From: Cunninghamia lanceolata
Taxonomy: Eukaryota; Streptophyta; Pinopsida; Cupressales; Cupressaceae
NCBI GenBank assembly: GCA_027924645.1
Contig: BSBN01000140.1
Span: forward strand, 9,430,501-9,494,500
DNA length: 64,000 nucleotides
Direction of reading: 5' to 3'
The translations under genes and the position numbers were made by a program. Shown here in pieces: positions 34,120 through 46,429 of this stretch (position 1 is its first letter; every line of letters begins with the position of its first letter). The notes under the pieces are model-generated. The model saw only the letters and a list, made by a program, of their open reading frames with translations. It was not told the DNA's origin and did not search any database.

Positions 34120-36975
34120 GATGCTTGCAAGTTTCAAGGCCTCCTCTTAGATATATTTATGTGTTGTGTTCCCTCATACTGTGTTAAATGTTGTTTAGGT
34201 CTCCTTGGATGACCCTTGATACTCTCGTAAGGTTAAGGATACAAGGATACCACCTCTGTTGTGACACTTCTTCTATTTGTTTCTCTATTCTCCCACTCTC
34301 CTCTCTCTTATTGTACTTGTTGTGTGTGGTGCCTTGGGGCCATAATGTTGTGGGGGACGTCTTGGGGGCATTTTCCCACGTGACCCTAAGTCACTTTTGT
34401 CTTCTCTCTCATTTTTAATGTTTCTATTCTTCAATGGCTCTACTAGTCGGTGTATGATGATAACAAATAAATACTGATATGGACCATGTGTCCCTATAGC
34501 AAGAAAACAAAAATGGACCCAATCCATATATGAAGATGGGGTTAATATGTTACTGATGATTGACTAGTAGAATCACCTCATGTTGTGATGTGATCGTGTA
34601 TCGTATTGTGAAATTTCTTTTAACAAACCTTTGCAATACTCTAGTCTGCTTTTAGGCACTTTGGAATGTTTTGTATCTTACCTTGTAGCTACACTTGGTT
34701 CTGAGATACCGAAAGTATAACCTAACGGCTATACTTGGTTTCAAACCTGTAAGTGTATCCTTGGTTTGTTTATGTGGTATGTTACCTTATTTCTATGCAT
34801 GATTATTGTTGATGATTAGATACTAACATGTGTGATTGTTGGGAACATTCAGCAACTATTAGCACATTTCACTTTGGGGCATGGACTTTGCGAAAGCTCT
34901 TGTTCCTTTGCATGTTTTCACTTCACCTTGAATATGTTTGATACTGGCAAGCAAGATCAACCACTTTAAGGTGGGGGCATATATTGTGGTAACTACTTGG
35001 ATATTTTAGATATTGATAAAGCACGTTTGCATACACTTCCTTTTCAGAGTAAAGCGTCTCCATGATGCGGGTGGGGTTGTGTACTTTGTTTTGTTGCATA
35101 TACCTCATTTTCACTATAAGGCATCTCCGTGATGCAGGTGGGGTTGTATACTTTGAGCACATGCTTCCTTTTCACTATAAGGCGTCTGCGGATGTGGGTG
35201 GGGTTGCATTTTAAAATCCCTTTCTGCGGAAGGCAGGTTGGTGTAACTCTTGAGTTAGTTGCACATCCTTTTAACAAAGACCTCATCACGAGGCAGGGTT
35301 GGATCTTGAGTTATTCACCCTTAAGCGTGTCTTTGGCAGTTGTGGTAGCCTAGCTCAATCATCATGTGTGTTTGGCGCGTCTTAGATAGTGGAGTGTAGC
35401 AATAAGCTCCTCTCATTGCTCATGTTTGTTGTGTATAAAACATATAGTGTGTTGACGACATACTATAGGCGCTCATGTATTCTGTGTGTTTTCCATGTGT
35501 TTTATGTGTCTTCCTTGTGTGTCTTGTGTGTTTTTGGTGTGGTCTAAAGACGTGTAGTGACGAGCTCCCCCCACACTGTGTGTTTTGCGTGTTTTTGGCG
35601 TGGTCTAAAGACGATGAGCTCCCCCCACACTGTGTGTTGTGCGTGTTTTTTACGTTTTTAATGTTACAATTATTTATATAATGGATTAATCATGTGTTAT
35701 TTGTGTCTTACGCAATTGTATTCATGTCTTCCCCATGTATTGTCTGCTTCACTGTCTTCTCCGTGTATTGTATGCTTCCTTACTGTATTCATGATGCAAG
35801 GGCATTAGGAGCCCCCATAACAAGAATGGTTGTTATGTTTGATTTTTAGGTTGTTTGAGTGTTTCAGAGCCTAATAAGGTCATTTATGACCATGTGGGGT
35901 CATGTTGATCCATTTTGTAGTGTTAATAGGGTCTTTGGTTAAAAATTGTTAAGTTGCTCAAAAAAGGCACAGTTACAAATCAAAAAATCAAGAAATGGTT
36001 ACAAACAATTCAAGAAATTGTTACTAATCAGTTGGGATTGGTTGTAAGTGTATAAGGACACCCTCCAAACTCGAATGGAGGAGGACAAACATTGTATTTT
36101 GAAGTTTGATGAATAAAAACCCTGTTTTCTGTGTATTCCAATGTTGCAAGCCTGTTCTTTCTATTTGTACGGCCTTGTACGGATAGTTACATGCATGAAA
36201 ATGGTTGGAAAAGTTGGATAATGTTGTTAGATTTCTAATGCTTTTAGTTTGACTGATTTTCATTATGTTTTGTGAAAGTTATGATCATTTCACTAAGGGT
36301 GGGTTTGCGAGTTTGTTTTTTCTGAAAGTTGTAGTCTGAAAACATGCATGGTACGGCCTGGTACAACCTCATATCGAGGAATATAATAGATGAATGGAAA
36401 TATATTTGTTTTAAGTTTACAATGCTTTTGGTTGCATGTGATTTTATTATGTTTTGAGTTATGTCATTTTTACTAAGAGCAGTTATGTAACAGTCTTAGG
36501 GTTTGTAGGGGAACAGTCTTGTTTTTGCCATAGTCCGTACAAAGAAACCCTACTCCATTTTGATATATGTTAGATAAGGGCCAAAAGGGTATCCCAAATA
36601 GGTCTTAGATTTTGAATATCAGGTCTATAATGAAAGTTATGACCAAAAAGGTCTAAATTGTTGCCCCGTGTTTTAAGCTTTAAGAGCAAGTTGCCAAGAA
36701 TGAACAAGAATGCACATTTGCATCGTTTGTATTGAAACCCTATTTGGGATGTGTCAAGTTAGTCTTGTTTGAGTCCTTTCTCTACATCAATTCACCGTGT
36801 TTTGTGTGACTGTCAAGTGTTTTCTTATGTTTGCTTAAGCTTGGGAGCTAGAAATAGTCCTTCAAACTTAGGGTGTGTCTTCACTCTTATGTTTGATGTG
36901 TTTGATGTGCTTTGACCGTAATTTAATGCATGTATTGAATCGTAATATCATACACACATTAAAGTGGAGGCTAAA
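34120..36975 (+). repeat. Gypsy-A 3' internal region, non-coding with tandem units
   Basis: No gene is seen. It holds an imperfect palindrome CCACTTTAAGGTGG at about 34960-34973, three units of about 70 bases with TTTTCACTATAAGGCRTCT...GATGYGGGTGGGGTTG (35040-35215), and two units of about 65 bases with TGTGTTTTTGGYGTGGTCTAAAGACG..GAGCTCCCCCCACACTG (35528-35640). The same landmarks occur inverted at 18735-19280. A GTACGGCCTTGTACGG-type block occurs near 36165-36370. The polypurine tract AAAGTGGAGGCTAAA lies at 36961-36975. Confidence 0.7.
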
Positions 36976-38224
36976 CGTTATGGAGTAAAAAGTGGACACA
37001 TGCATTTTTACCTCCTTGTTTAGCTCCTAGGTCCCTGTAATTACATTATGCATTATAATTGATCATCCTGAAGAGATTGCACCGCACCAATGTGAATTTG
37101 GGACCTTGGGTCCTTCCTTAAACTCACCCCGGACTAAAAAGGGGGTCCTAGACTTGGGCGCGAACTACCCAAGTCCTCCCTGATTGGTCGGGGCCAATTA
37201 ATGCTATGTCAGCATAGGACCTTTAAAAATGTTCCTCTTTGTCAGCTCTTGTGATTTAATTTCACGAATGTTAATGAGAAAACATATATAAGTGTGTTTT
37301 TGAATTCATTATGAACCTAGATGGATATTGCGAACTTATGATATTGGAGCAAAGAGCATTCAAGGCATTCATTGTGTTATTATTGCAGATTTGTGTTTGT
37401 ATTGTTTGTGTTGCAGATTTAGAATCATCATCCATCTCCTTATGAGTTGAAAGATCTTCATTCTCATAAGGGTTTCACCTCTAAGGTGATATCATTGTTA
37501 TTTGAATCATTTTATCATCATTTGGTTTAGCCTCTGCCCTGCTAGGGTACGCTCTCTTATCTATCAACGGTGTTGGAAGGCTTGACTGTCATTCTGGGGT
37601 TTGACTGAGGCAAATCCCTAAACACCATAACCCCCCAAACCCTCTGTTGTCATCTTGTGTGCAGATTACAGGTACATGATTCAGGAGAACTGAAGTTACA
37701 GGAACACTGCATGAATCAAGGTTTTGGGATCCAAAAGAAGTTCCAAAATATTCCTCTGAAAAGACTTGGGCAGTTGGTGCCCTAGTCTTCTGGGCTTTGA
37801 GGTTTTGGATCTAGCATCTGAGCATCAGTTACAACATTTTCTCAGTTTTGACCTTCAGCAAATTCTCACTTTTAGGACTTGAGCAGTCCTTATTTCATCC
37901 TCCGACACTTCATCTTCTAAGACACAAGTTCTGATATCTCATTGATCCTCTTTGTGCATTCAAATTCTGAGTTTCATTCATTTTTTGTCTATTATAAGTT
38001 GATTATCTTAGAACTAGGGTTTTATGCATATTTGACCTAGGATTTGATAAAAGGCTTGGTTAAATCTTATCTTTCCATAGCAAATAAGAGCACAAAATCA
38101 GTAGCTTAGTCCTCCTCCATTAGGTAGTGATTCGACTTGGTTTTGTCCTTGAATGTTATTATAGAAGAGGGTTTGATCTAGTGAACATGCATGTCTCCAT
38201 CATCCACCTTTTTCCCCTTTAACA
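36976..38224 (+). repeat. Gypsy-A 3' LTR
   Basis: It begins CGTTATGGAGTAAAAAGTGG (TG mutated to CG) directly after the polypurine tract and ends CCCCTTTAACA. It aligns with 31047-32294 over its full length, with scattered substitutions. Confidence 0.9.
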
Positions 38225-38468
38225 CAACCTAATCCAACCTCATCCTAATCACCTTATAAACCTCATCCAAATCTAATCGATTTTGTCCAAATCCTCCAAT
38301 CTCATCCAATCCCATCATTCCACTTCATCCAAGTCATCCTCTTATCCATCCTTATCACCTTAAGTATCCAATCAGTCCATCCTAGTCATCCTCATCACCC
38401 CTCTTATCCACCTCATCCCTAATTATTCTAATCTTTCATTATAATCTAATACATCCCAATCTATTCAT

Positions 38469-38670
38469 AATCCAATCGATTTCATTCATCTCATCATCCT
38501 AATCATATCCTAATCATTCCACATCATCATTCTAGTTCTAATCCAATCAATTTCATTCATCTCATCATCCTAATCATATCATAATCATTTCACATCATCA
38601 TTCTAGTTCTAATCCAATCAATTACATTCATCTCATCATCTTAACCATAATCTCATATCATCCCACATCA
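38469..38670. repeat. 71-bp tandem repeat, nearly three units
   Basis: Units begin AATCCAATCRATTTCATTCA at 38469, 38540 and 38611. The first two differ at only a few positions and the third degenerates. They lie in a long CATCC/AATCC-rich tract with no gene. Confidence 0.85.
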
Positions 38671-38774
38671 TTGTCTTAATCCAACTTCATCCACATAATC
38701 TTCATTACACTTCATTTTTCATCATTATAATCATAATCCCATCCTTAAGCCCCATCTAATCCATCACTTGTCAA

Positions 38775-41700
38775 AATGGTTGTGATCATTAACAAGCCTA
38801 GGTCAAATCCAAAACCCAAAATCTCAATCCTAGGAGGCTATCCTTTAGCTCCAATAAAGGTGAGCACCTTGTAGATCATGGTCCCTATTTTGAGGAACAA
38901 GTCGAAATACAAAGACTTAAACATATTTACAAATCCATTCCACCAATAGAAAACAAGAACCTAGAGGGCGATCCTTATGGTACCCAAAGAATGTTGGATA
39001 CACTTAGGTGGTTATATAGAAATGAACAAGTCGCTACCCCACCACAACACTAACAATTCCAACAACAAGTCCTAGACCAACAAATCATACAACACCAATC
39101 CCAACTGCAACAAAACCAACAATTCTATCAACTCCTAACCACCTACCAATCCCAAACTCAACAAACACAACCACAAACACAATCCCTCTCCATTCAACAA
39201 CGACAACCTTCATTTAACACATTATCGACTATACCATCACCCATACAACATCAACAAATTCCCCTCAATCCTATGTGTCATACCCCTCAACTTCATACCA
39301 ACCTAATCCAGCCCCATATCACGTTACTCCTACATCAATCTATCCCACTCCTTCCAATATTAACCAATATTCATATCAATCCATACCCCAAGAAAATCCA
39401 ACTACTTATTCCACCATTTCACCTCACCACCAAATCCTTTCACAAGATTATCAAGTTCCTTCACAACAAGAACACGCAAGTCTAAGTTACCATTTGCACC
39501 AAGATCAAGTGTCCTTAAGCCCTCATGGTACCTTTGACAAGGGGAACACCACTCTAGCTTATGTATCCTATGGGAACCCTACATCATCATCCAATCAAAT
39601 GTCAATCCAAGAGCCTACTAGTCCTATCCCAACACCTCCATGCAATCCCAATCCTAGTCCATTAATCCACCAATCTTCCAATCCATCAAGCCCTACATTA
39701 CCTTCATCACCATGTTCCACCAATCCTCCACCAAAAGATGAGGCTGAGATATTTTTACAATGGATTAAAAGAAGACTCTTCAAACTTTCTAAAATCAAAC
39801 CATCCCAATCCCATGTGTCACCCCCATCACCATGTCAATCCTATCCGTTCAATCCTATTATCCCTACATCTAATCCTAATCCCAATCCATTCAATCCCAT
39901 TACACCTCCATCACATTATAATCATAAATCCACTCCATCCAATCCTAGTATCCCCCCATCCAACTCAAAACCTAATATGTCCAATACCATTATCCCTCCA
40001 CTGAATCTTAATCCTAAGTCTACAACACCATCCACCATTATTATCCATCCATTATATTATCCATCCACCAATACACTTATGAAGGATATGATCCAATGGC
40101 TATTAGCAAGGAATAAAGCATCTCCATGTTATCAAACACCTATCCTTGAGCCTATCCAAGAGCCTTTAAACATATCTAGTCCTCCAAATACATCATGTAG
40201 TCCACAACCCATCAAGCCTATTGAAGACTCTCTAACCATCAGTCCAAGTCAAGATCCATTATACCCTCATGTTGTTGAGCATCTCAAACCTATCAAGTCT
40301 ATCCAAGAGTCTCCCACTTCCACATCCATTCAAGAAAATCAAGAGCTATATCAAGAGTATAATCTAAAGCATGTAGAAACATCAACCCTTTATCCAAATC
40401 AAGATCAAAGCATCTCCATCCAACCCATCCATAACCTATATCTTTTCTATGATCAAGATATTATCCATGATCAAGTTCCTAACCATGAGCAAGAAATCCA
40501 AGTTCAACCCATTCATAACCTATATATTTTCTATGATCAAGATATTATCTATGATGAAGACCCTACCCATAAGCAAATTGACTCATCCATATCACACTTA
40601 ATCCTATTTATGATCAAGCCCCCATCTATGATCAAGATCCTATCTATGATCAAGAAAGCCATGATGATCCTCTTAGCCAACTTTATGCATTCCATAATCA
40701 AGAGATTATCACTCCACCTATCCATAATCTTATAACCATCAATGAGCAAGCTATCCAAACTACTCTTATCCACCCTCCACCTAGTCCTATTCATGATCCA
40801 ACAACATCCACTTCCCTTGATGAGACACTAGGCTCCCAAGTAAACATAGATGACCAAACAAATAGCTTGGATCTTAATGAGCATAATGATAATCAAGGTC
40901 ATATTGATCCTTTGTCATCTAATATCAACCATATTGTAAATCCATCATATCCTATTGGTCTTACCACTTTCATCCATGAATGTTCTTCCTTAGGAGAGAA
41001 ACAACCTTTATCCACCACCTCATCCTCTCCATTAAATAATGAGCTCGCATCTAGTGTCCAAACCACCCACAGTTCCATTGTCCACCGCATACTCCAAAAA
41101 ATGAACTATCAAGATAAAGGCTTAGGCCTTCATGAACAAGGTATTTTGGAGACCATCCATGTCAAAGTCCCTCCACAATCATATGGCCTTGGTTATATAC
41201 TCCAAGGAAAACAATCTAAAGATGTTGGTACTACCTCCATGCCTCTTAAATCCACACATTTCCATCACAAATCACATCATACTTCCAAAACATATGTTGT
41301 CATTCCTCCTCCATCATCCTACAAATCCCAAAAGCATGTGACCATACACCTTCCTCCATCCACTTTACCTCCACTAGTATCAACTCCTAATATCCCTCCA
41401 TCCACTCTACCTCCACTTATCCCAATGCCTAATATCCCTATCATCCAATCCCCTTATCCATTTATCCAGAAATCCACTTTTAATTCCTCCATCCATAAAT
41501 CCCCTCACATTCCTAACCATGATCAACAAATGCACATATCGACCAAACATGAAGCTTCCACCACTTCCATGGGATTTAAACATAAAAATTTGGATGCATC
41601 TACCCATAAAGCAAAAAATCCTAAAGATCCTAATGCCCTAGGACACAAATACAAAGAATTGAAGCAAAATTCATCCAAAAGGCTATACAAGCCCATGCTT

Positions 41701-42006
41701 TCGAAATTTGGGTCCCTAAACAAAAAAAAATCAAGTCAAATGAAGCATCGACATCCCAAAAATCTCACTTCATCCAAAAATCTCAAATTCCTTCATCCCA
41801 TAAATCTCAACGCAAAAATCATAAAAATCCTAAGTCTATGTGGGTACCTAACTTCCTACATCAACCATTCCCTAAGCAAACAGATCCATTACTTCTTACA
41901 CCTCCTAATCAAAAGCTTCAAAATCCAATTCGGTGTGTGCAACCGTTGGTCTTGGTTCCTTTCCATTCCACAACATTTCCACATACATGCATCTCCCCAT
42001 CTTTAA
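38775..42006 (+). pseudogene. Gypsy-C long Pro/Asn/Ser-rich reading frame with G-patch-like domain
   Basis: A frame starts MVVIINKPRSNPKPKISILG at about 38776 and stops near 38874. In a shifted frame, DHGPYFEEQVEIQRLKHIYK and LDTLRWLYRNEQVATPP continue (about 38875-39045), then a Gln-rich part. The longest open part (39275-40735, 486 codons) is Pro/Ser/Asn-rich and holds two tandem units QPIHNLYLFYDQDII (about residues 389-430). A frame change near 40600 leads to 40867-42006 (379 codons). There residues 70-112 fit a G-patch: ILQKMNYQDKGLGLHEQGI, then a Val/Pro stretch, then YGLGYI. G-patch modules bind RNA or RNA helicases and occur beside protease in some retroelements. No protease, RT or integrase motif is visible. 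I infer a gag-derived or accessory polyprotein; its function is unknown. Confidence 0.6.
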
Positions 42007-44345
42007 TCCATTATCCCACATATTTTACCCATCATATCCCTATGGTCCATGTTTTTGTATAATCCACTATCCTCCCATCCATAATCCACATCATAATCTA
42101 TTATCCCCCATCCATCCTTCTATAAACTTTTGCATAATCCACATCATAATCCACTATCCTTCCATCCATAATCCACATCATAATCCATTATCCCCCATCC
42201 ATCCTTCCGTAAACTTATACATAATCCACTATCCTTCCATCCATAATCCACTATATCCCATCCATCATTGCATAAATCTTTCATAATCCACTATCCACCT
42301 ACTCCAACTCCCTCTCATGAAATCCCCTACCAATATCTATGACCATAATGACATTTGACATGGTCCATGTGTGACATCCATCTTTAATGGGACTATCACC
42401 TTTCATGGAACTAGACGCTTGAGTCCCTCTTGTCCATATCCATCTATTCCATCCAAGTATTCCAAAAAAAATGAAAAAATCAAAATAGTAAAGAGGAATC
42501 CCTTCGTCCAATGATGAAAACCACCTTGGTGGCGCCTTGGATAAGTACCATGATGAAAACCTGGCAAACAAACGTCATGTCTAGGTTGATTATCTGTGTC
42601 TTACACTTGGGTGCATGTTGTCTCATCCAACCTATCATTTCCTTTCTATCTACCTCATCATATCATTTCCTATCTTACCATCCTTAGCCATTATACCCAC
42701 ATACCTATCCCATCTATTTGTTCACCCTCCCTTCCTCCTTTTGATCTTGATAAATACATAGGGGCAAAATATTGAAAAATGCTTTAGAAGATCTCTTGAT
42801 ATACCTCATCCTTTCCAACCAATCTAATCATCATTTTGTCATGTAAAATCCTAAACATACTACTTAGAATGGGGCATGATATTCCTATGCGACATAGTCT
42901 TTGGAGATCACGTCCTAGCTCACTTATGATGCATATGTATCCATTCCATCCACTATCACCTATACTTTTACTCATCCCTCTATCATGAGCTTTCCATTCC
43001 ACACACTATCACATACCCTTTTATCCACCCTTCTTTCATGAGTTTTCCATCCCACACACTATCGCCTATTCTTTTATCCATCCCTCTATCATGAGTTTTT
43101 AATTCCACACAATATCGATTATCCTTTTATCCATCCCTTTATCATGTGTCTTCCATCTCATTTATTATCGCCCATCCTTTTATCCATTTATCTAAATCCC
43201 ACCTTCATCCTTGCGTCTAGACCTAGCTTTCCTTTGTCATTGGTATCTAGCAACAAGGCTATCCGAACTCCAATATAATGACATCCCATAAAACAAAAAT
43301 ATCAAAAAAAACAATCAAAAATATCTCTAAAATATCCAAAAAAACTCTCAAAAATATCCAAAAACAATAAAAAAAACTCAAAAATACAAAAAATCAAATA
43401 TTCAAAAAATCCAAGCAATAAACACAAAGGCAAATAATCATTAATCCATGCCAATCTAATCAATCAATCTAGCCAAATCATCCAATCACATCCTTTGGTC
43501 TTGATCCTAATCTTGTCGTAAACCAAATCAATTAATCATCATCAATCAATCAATCATCAATGGGATATATCGCTCCCACATCCTTGTGTTGATCTAGGGA
43601 TATATCATTCCCCCATAATGACAACACTATCATCAAATCATTAATCAATTGATCGATCATTGGCTTATAGCTTGACAGGGGCAATACCTTGTTGGTTTTG
43701 TATCATTTGTGCATGTTTGCTTGCTTGCTTGTGTATGTCATCTTTTTATTTTGCATTTGTATTAAATTTGTATCTTTCCAACTAATATTCATATCTTGTG
43801 TATGTTGGAATAGCTTTTTGCATTCTCCTTTACATCTAAGGTCATATCATACATTTTGTGCATTAGGACTTTAATGTTGTAAGTATCCTTTCTGATACGT
43901 CTAGACAAGATTGTATTACGTTGGGTGCACAAGGCACATCGTTACCCTGGTCCTTATACCTTGGTGCATAATGTCTAGTGTTATATCAAACTATAGGATT
44001 GCTCTACTCAAGTCAACATAACTACTCCCCATAATAAATCCGTCATTCTATCATCCACCTTTTTATCTTCTTTATTTTTCTCTATTTTTCTTCTTCTACC
44101 AATGTTCCATCTTTTCTCTAACCTTTTTTTCACATCCATTCATTTCGAGATAAGACCTGTATTCTTTCAATTTGTCTATCATCTCGAGGGGGCATCATTC
44201 AACCCATTAATTAATCTACTTCTTCTACCCAACTAGGGCATCATTATTTTTCATCCAATCATATTCTTCTATCCAACACAACACTATGTTTTAAACTTCT
44301 TTGAAATGATATTACTTTGCAACACCATCTCAAAGAGGGGCAAAA
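42007..44345. repeat. Gypsy-C 3' untranslated region with several tandem arrays
   Basis: No gene is seen. It has CATAATCCACTATCCTTCCA-type units at 42050-42290; a 53-bp array with units starting CATGAGYTTTCCA at 42984, 43037, 43090 and 43143; an A-rich tract of CAAAAATATC-like words at 43290-43430; and two phrases GGGATATATCRYTCCC near 43562 and 43598. The region ends in the polypurine tract before 44346. Confidence 0.7.
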
Positions 44346-45290
44346 TGTAGACACCTAAAATCATCTCATTCCCCAAATCGGGCATTCATCTGTCATATTT
44401 TATATTAATTAAATAATTATTAATTATTTGATTAATTTCATCTATTGTTATGAAAATCAATCACTACATTATTCCTCTGTATTAATTAAATAATTCCTAT
44501 TATTTAATTAAGTTGATTTCCCTCCACACTTTAATTAAATAAATTCAAAATATTTATTTAATCAAATATTCCATTCCCTCCAAAATAAATAAAATTTAAT
44601 ATTTTATTTATTTTCCATGTGCACATGAAATTAAATAATTTATTTATTTAATTCCTATTTTTCTCCCTCACCACAATTTCCTCTCAATCAGGACAGTTAA
44701 CAGGTCAATCAAATCAGTTGACTCCTCAATCAATTATGTTAACAATCCAATCAATTCAGTTGACAGACCAATCAATTCAGTTGACAGACCAATCAATTCA
44801 GTCAACTCATCAATCAATTCTGTTAACAAATCAATCAATCTTGTTAACAATCCAATCAATTCAGTTGACAGACCAATCAATTCAATCAACTCATCAATCA
44901 ATTCTGTTAGCCCCCCTGATTTATAAGGACAAGGACACTTGTCACTCTCATATTCGTTTGAATCCTCTCAATTGATTTCAACCGTTGATCTGCATTTCTA
45001 AAAGTCTATAAATTGAGCATCCTTCTCACCATTCAAGCATCTCTCATCTTGGTAAACTTATACTGTTGAACTCAAATCACCTCGGGAGATCAAGGTTATG
45101 TTGCTTGAGTTTGAGCAATCCACATAATAATTACTTAGCAAGGAGCAAAATCCATTGGATTTGGATGCACTCTAATTTGTTCAATCGGTGAGGTTGGATT
45201 TGTGTGCAAGGGAAGGTATAATTGTGTTATTTTCAGTTTCCTTCATTGGTCTTTGCATTCAAATTTTCATCCATCACTGGCTACACTCCA
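44346..45290 (+). repeat. Gypsy-C 3' LTR containing a 21-bp minisatellite
   Basis: It starts TGTAGACACCTAAAATCATC. TTAATTAAATAATT words dominate 44400-44660. From about 44700 to 44910 some ten units of about 21 bases, TCAATCAATTCAGTTGACAGA and variants, are in tandem and create an open but meaningless 85-codon frame. A TATA-like TCTATAAATT lies near 45005. The right limit, 45284-45290, is inferred because LINE coding sequence resumes at about 45293. Confidence 0.75.
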
Positions 45291-45292
45291 AT

Positions 45293-46300
45293 AGAGAATT
45301 CTTACAGGTGACAGATTAAGGAAACTCAGTTTTAATGGCCCATCAAGGTGTTCTCTGTGCAAAGAAGCAGAAGAATCAAGTGATCATCTATTGCTAAAAT
45401 GTAAATTTGCATATTCATGTTGGAAAAAGGTGATAAACAAATTGAACTGGTGTAGCCCACTCCTAGAAGATTTGATATCAATGTTCAATGCATGGTCGAG
45501 ACTCCATAAAAGGTTATGTTCGCAAGCTTATGGACAGTGAGCTTGCATGTGATCATATGTGAACTTTGGAAAAAAAAGAATAGGAGAATTTTTCAAGACA
45601 AAGAAATGTCCAGTGATGCACTTACAAATAAAATTGAAGATTCTATAATAGAAATTGTGAATAATGCGGCTAGGAATCAAACAATGAAAGACAATTCGTT
45701 CACAGCATGGGATGGTGATATGCAAAAAAGTTGGCTTGGTTTGAGGGTGCCCCCAATTCATGGGGTTGTCTGGGATAATCCAGCAAAGAATATAAGGGAT
45801 GATGCTAGGTGGGTGCCCTAAGAGAAGGTTGGCATAAGGTCAATTTTGATGGTGCATCCTGAGGGAACCTAGGGAAATCAGACGAGATGTGTAATGTGTG
45901 ATCACAATGGTAATATTGTGGGAATTGCAACAAGAAAACTCCCAATATGCATGAATAATGAATCAGAAATACAGGCAGCCCTCTTGGGGGTCCAAACATG
46001 TAGGAAATTAAACCTGAGGAAAGTCCACTTGGAAGGAGACTCATTGAATATCATAAATGCACTTAAGAAAAAAGAAACCCCATGCTAGAAAATTAATTGA
46101 TATATCGAACAAATTTGGATGATCATTAATGAATTCAAAGATTTCAATATAAGCCACATATTCAGGGAAGGAAACAAGTCAGCAAACACGTTGGCTAATA
46201 GAGTGATTGACATGGCAAAGGATGACATCATTCACAACTCAATGACTGGAGGGGAGAAATTATGGCAAGATTTGATACGAGCTGAACTCACTCGGTAATA
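45293..46300 (+). pseudogene. LINE zinc-binding and RNase H domains, unit 1 (broken)
   Basis: It starts ILTGDRLRKLSFNGPSRCSL (about 45295-45354), then CKEAEESSDHLLLKCKFAYSCW, a Cys/His zinc-binding module, then VSLHVIICELWKKKNRRIFQD (45516-45821 open). A stop at 45821 and frame changes follow. RNase H elements come next: FDGAS, NESEIQAALLGVQ, HLEGDSLNII, and FREGNKSANTLANRV, where the usual last Asp is Asn. The end is at about 46299. In L1 ORF2 this end helps target-primed reverse transcription and removes the RNA strand. Several stops and frame changes mean it is inactive. Confidence 0.85.
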
Positions 46301-46429
46301 ACTAAACAATGATGACATAGTAAGGTGACAGTGCAAAAGAGTACACAAAGATAGGTGAGGATAGAAAGCATTATGATCTCACACTTTGTGGGCGTTGCGA
46401 TGAAGAATTTAAATCATTTGGTATCCGAG

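Larger units (their letters stand above)
31047..38224 (+). mobile_element. Gypsy-A: gag-only Tat-like LTR element
   Basis: Paired LTRs of 1248 and 1249 bases (31047-32294 and 36976-38224) flank a 4.7-kb interior that codes for a gag-like protein at its 5' end and nothing recognisable afterwards. The 5-bp flanks are CAAGT (31042-31046) and CAACC (38225-38229), which match at only three of five bases, so a target duplication is not demonstrated. The interior's 3' part matches the short derivative at 17120-20258. Lack of pol, with complete LTRs, suggests a non-autonomous (LARD-type) family. Confidence 0.85.
38225..45290 (+). mobile_element. Gypsy-C: Ty3/gypsy-type element with G-patch-like ORF, 5' end missing
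   Basis: It contains CATCC-rich leader-like DNA with tandem units (38225-38770), a long broken reading frame (38775-42006), repeat-rich 3' untranslated DNA, a polypurine tract GAGGGGCAAAA (44335-44345) and an LTR (44346 to about 45290). No RT or integrase is visible. The LTR start TGTAGACACCTAAA resembles that at 60728. No 5' LTR is seen; DNA left of 38225 is Gypsy-A. The 3' LTR abuts LINE coding sequence, suggesting insertion into the LINE. Confidence 0.65.

Noticed and set aside
31042..38229. 5-bp target duplication for Gypsy-A
   Set aside because: Flanks CAAGT and CAACC differ at two of five positions; with no other support I do not claim it.
42984..43190. Possible CRISPR-like array of regularly spaced repeats
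   Set aside because: The 53-bp units are contiguous tandem repeats without unique spacers, in plant retroelement DNA.
44718..44975. 85-codon TDQSIQS-repeat protein
   Set aside because: The 21-bp minisatellite is a multiple of three and free of stops; it lies inside an LTR.
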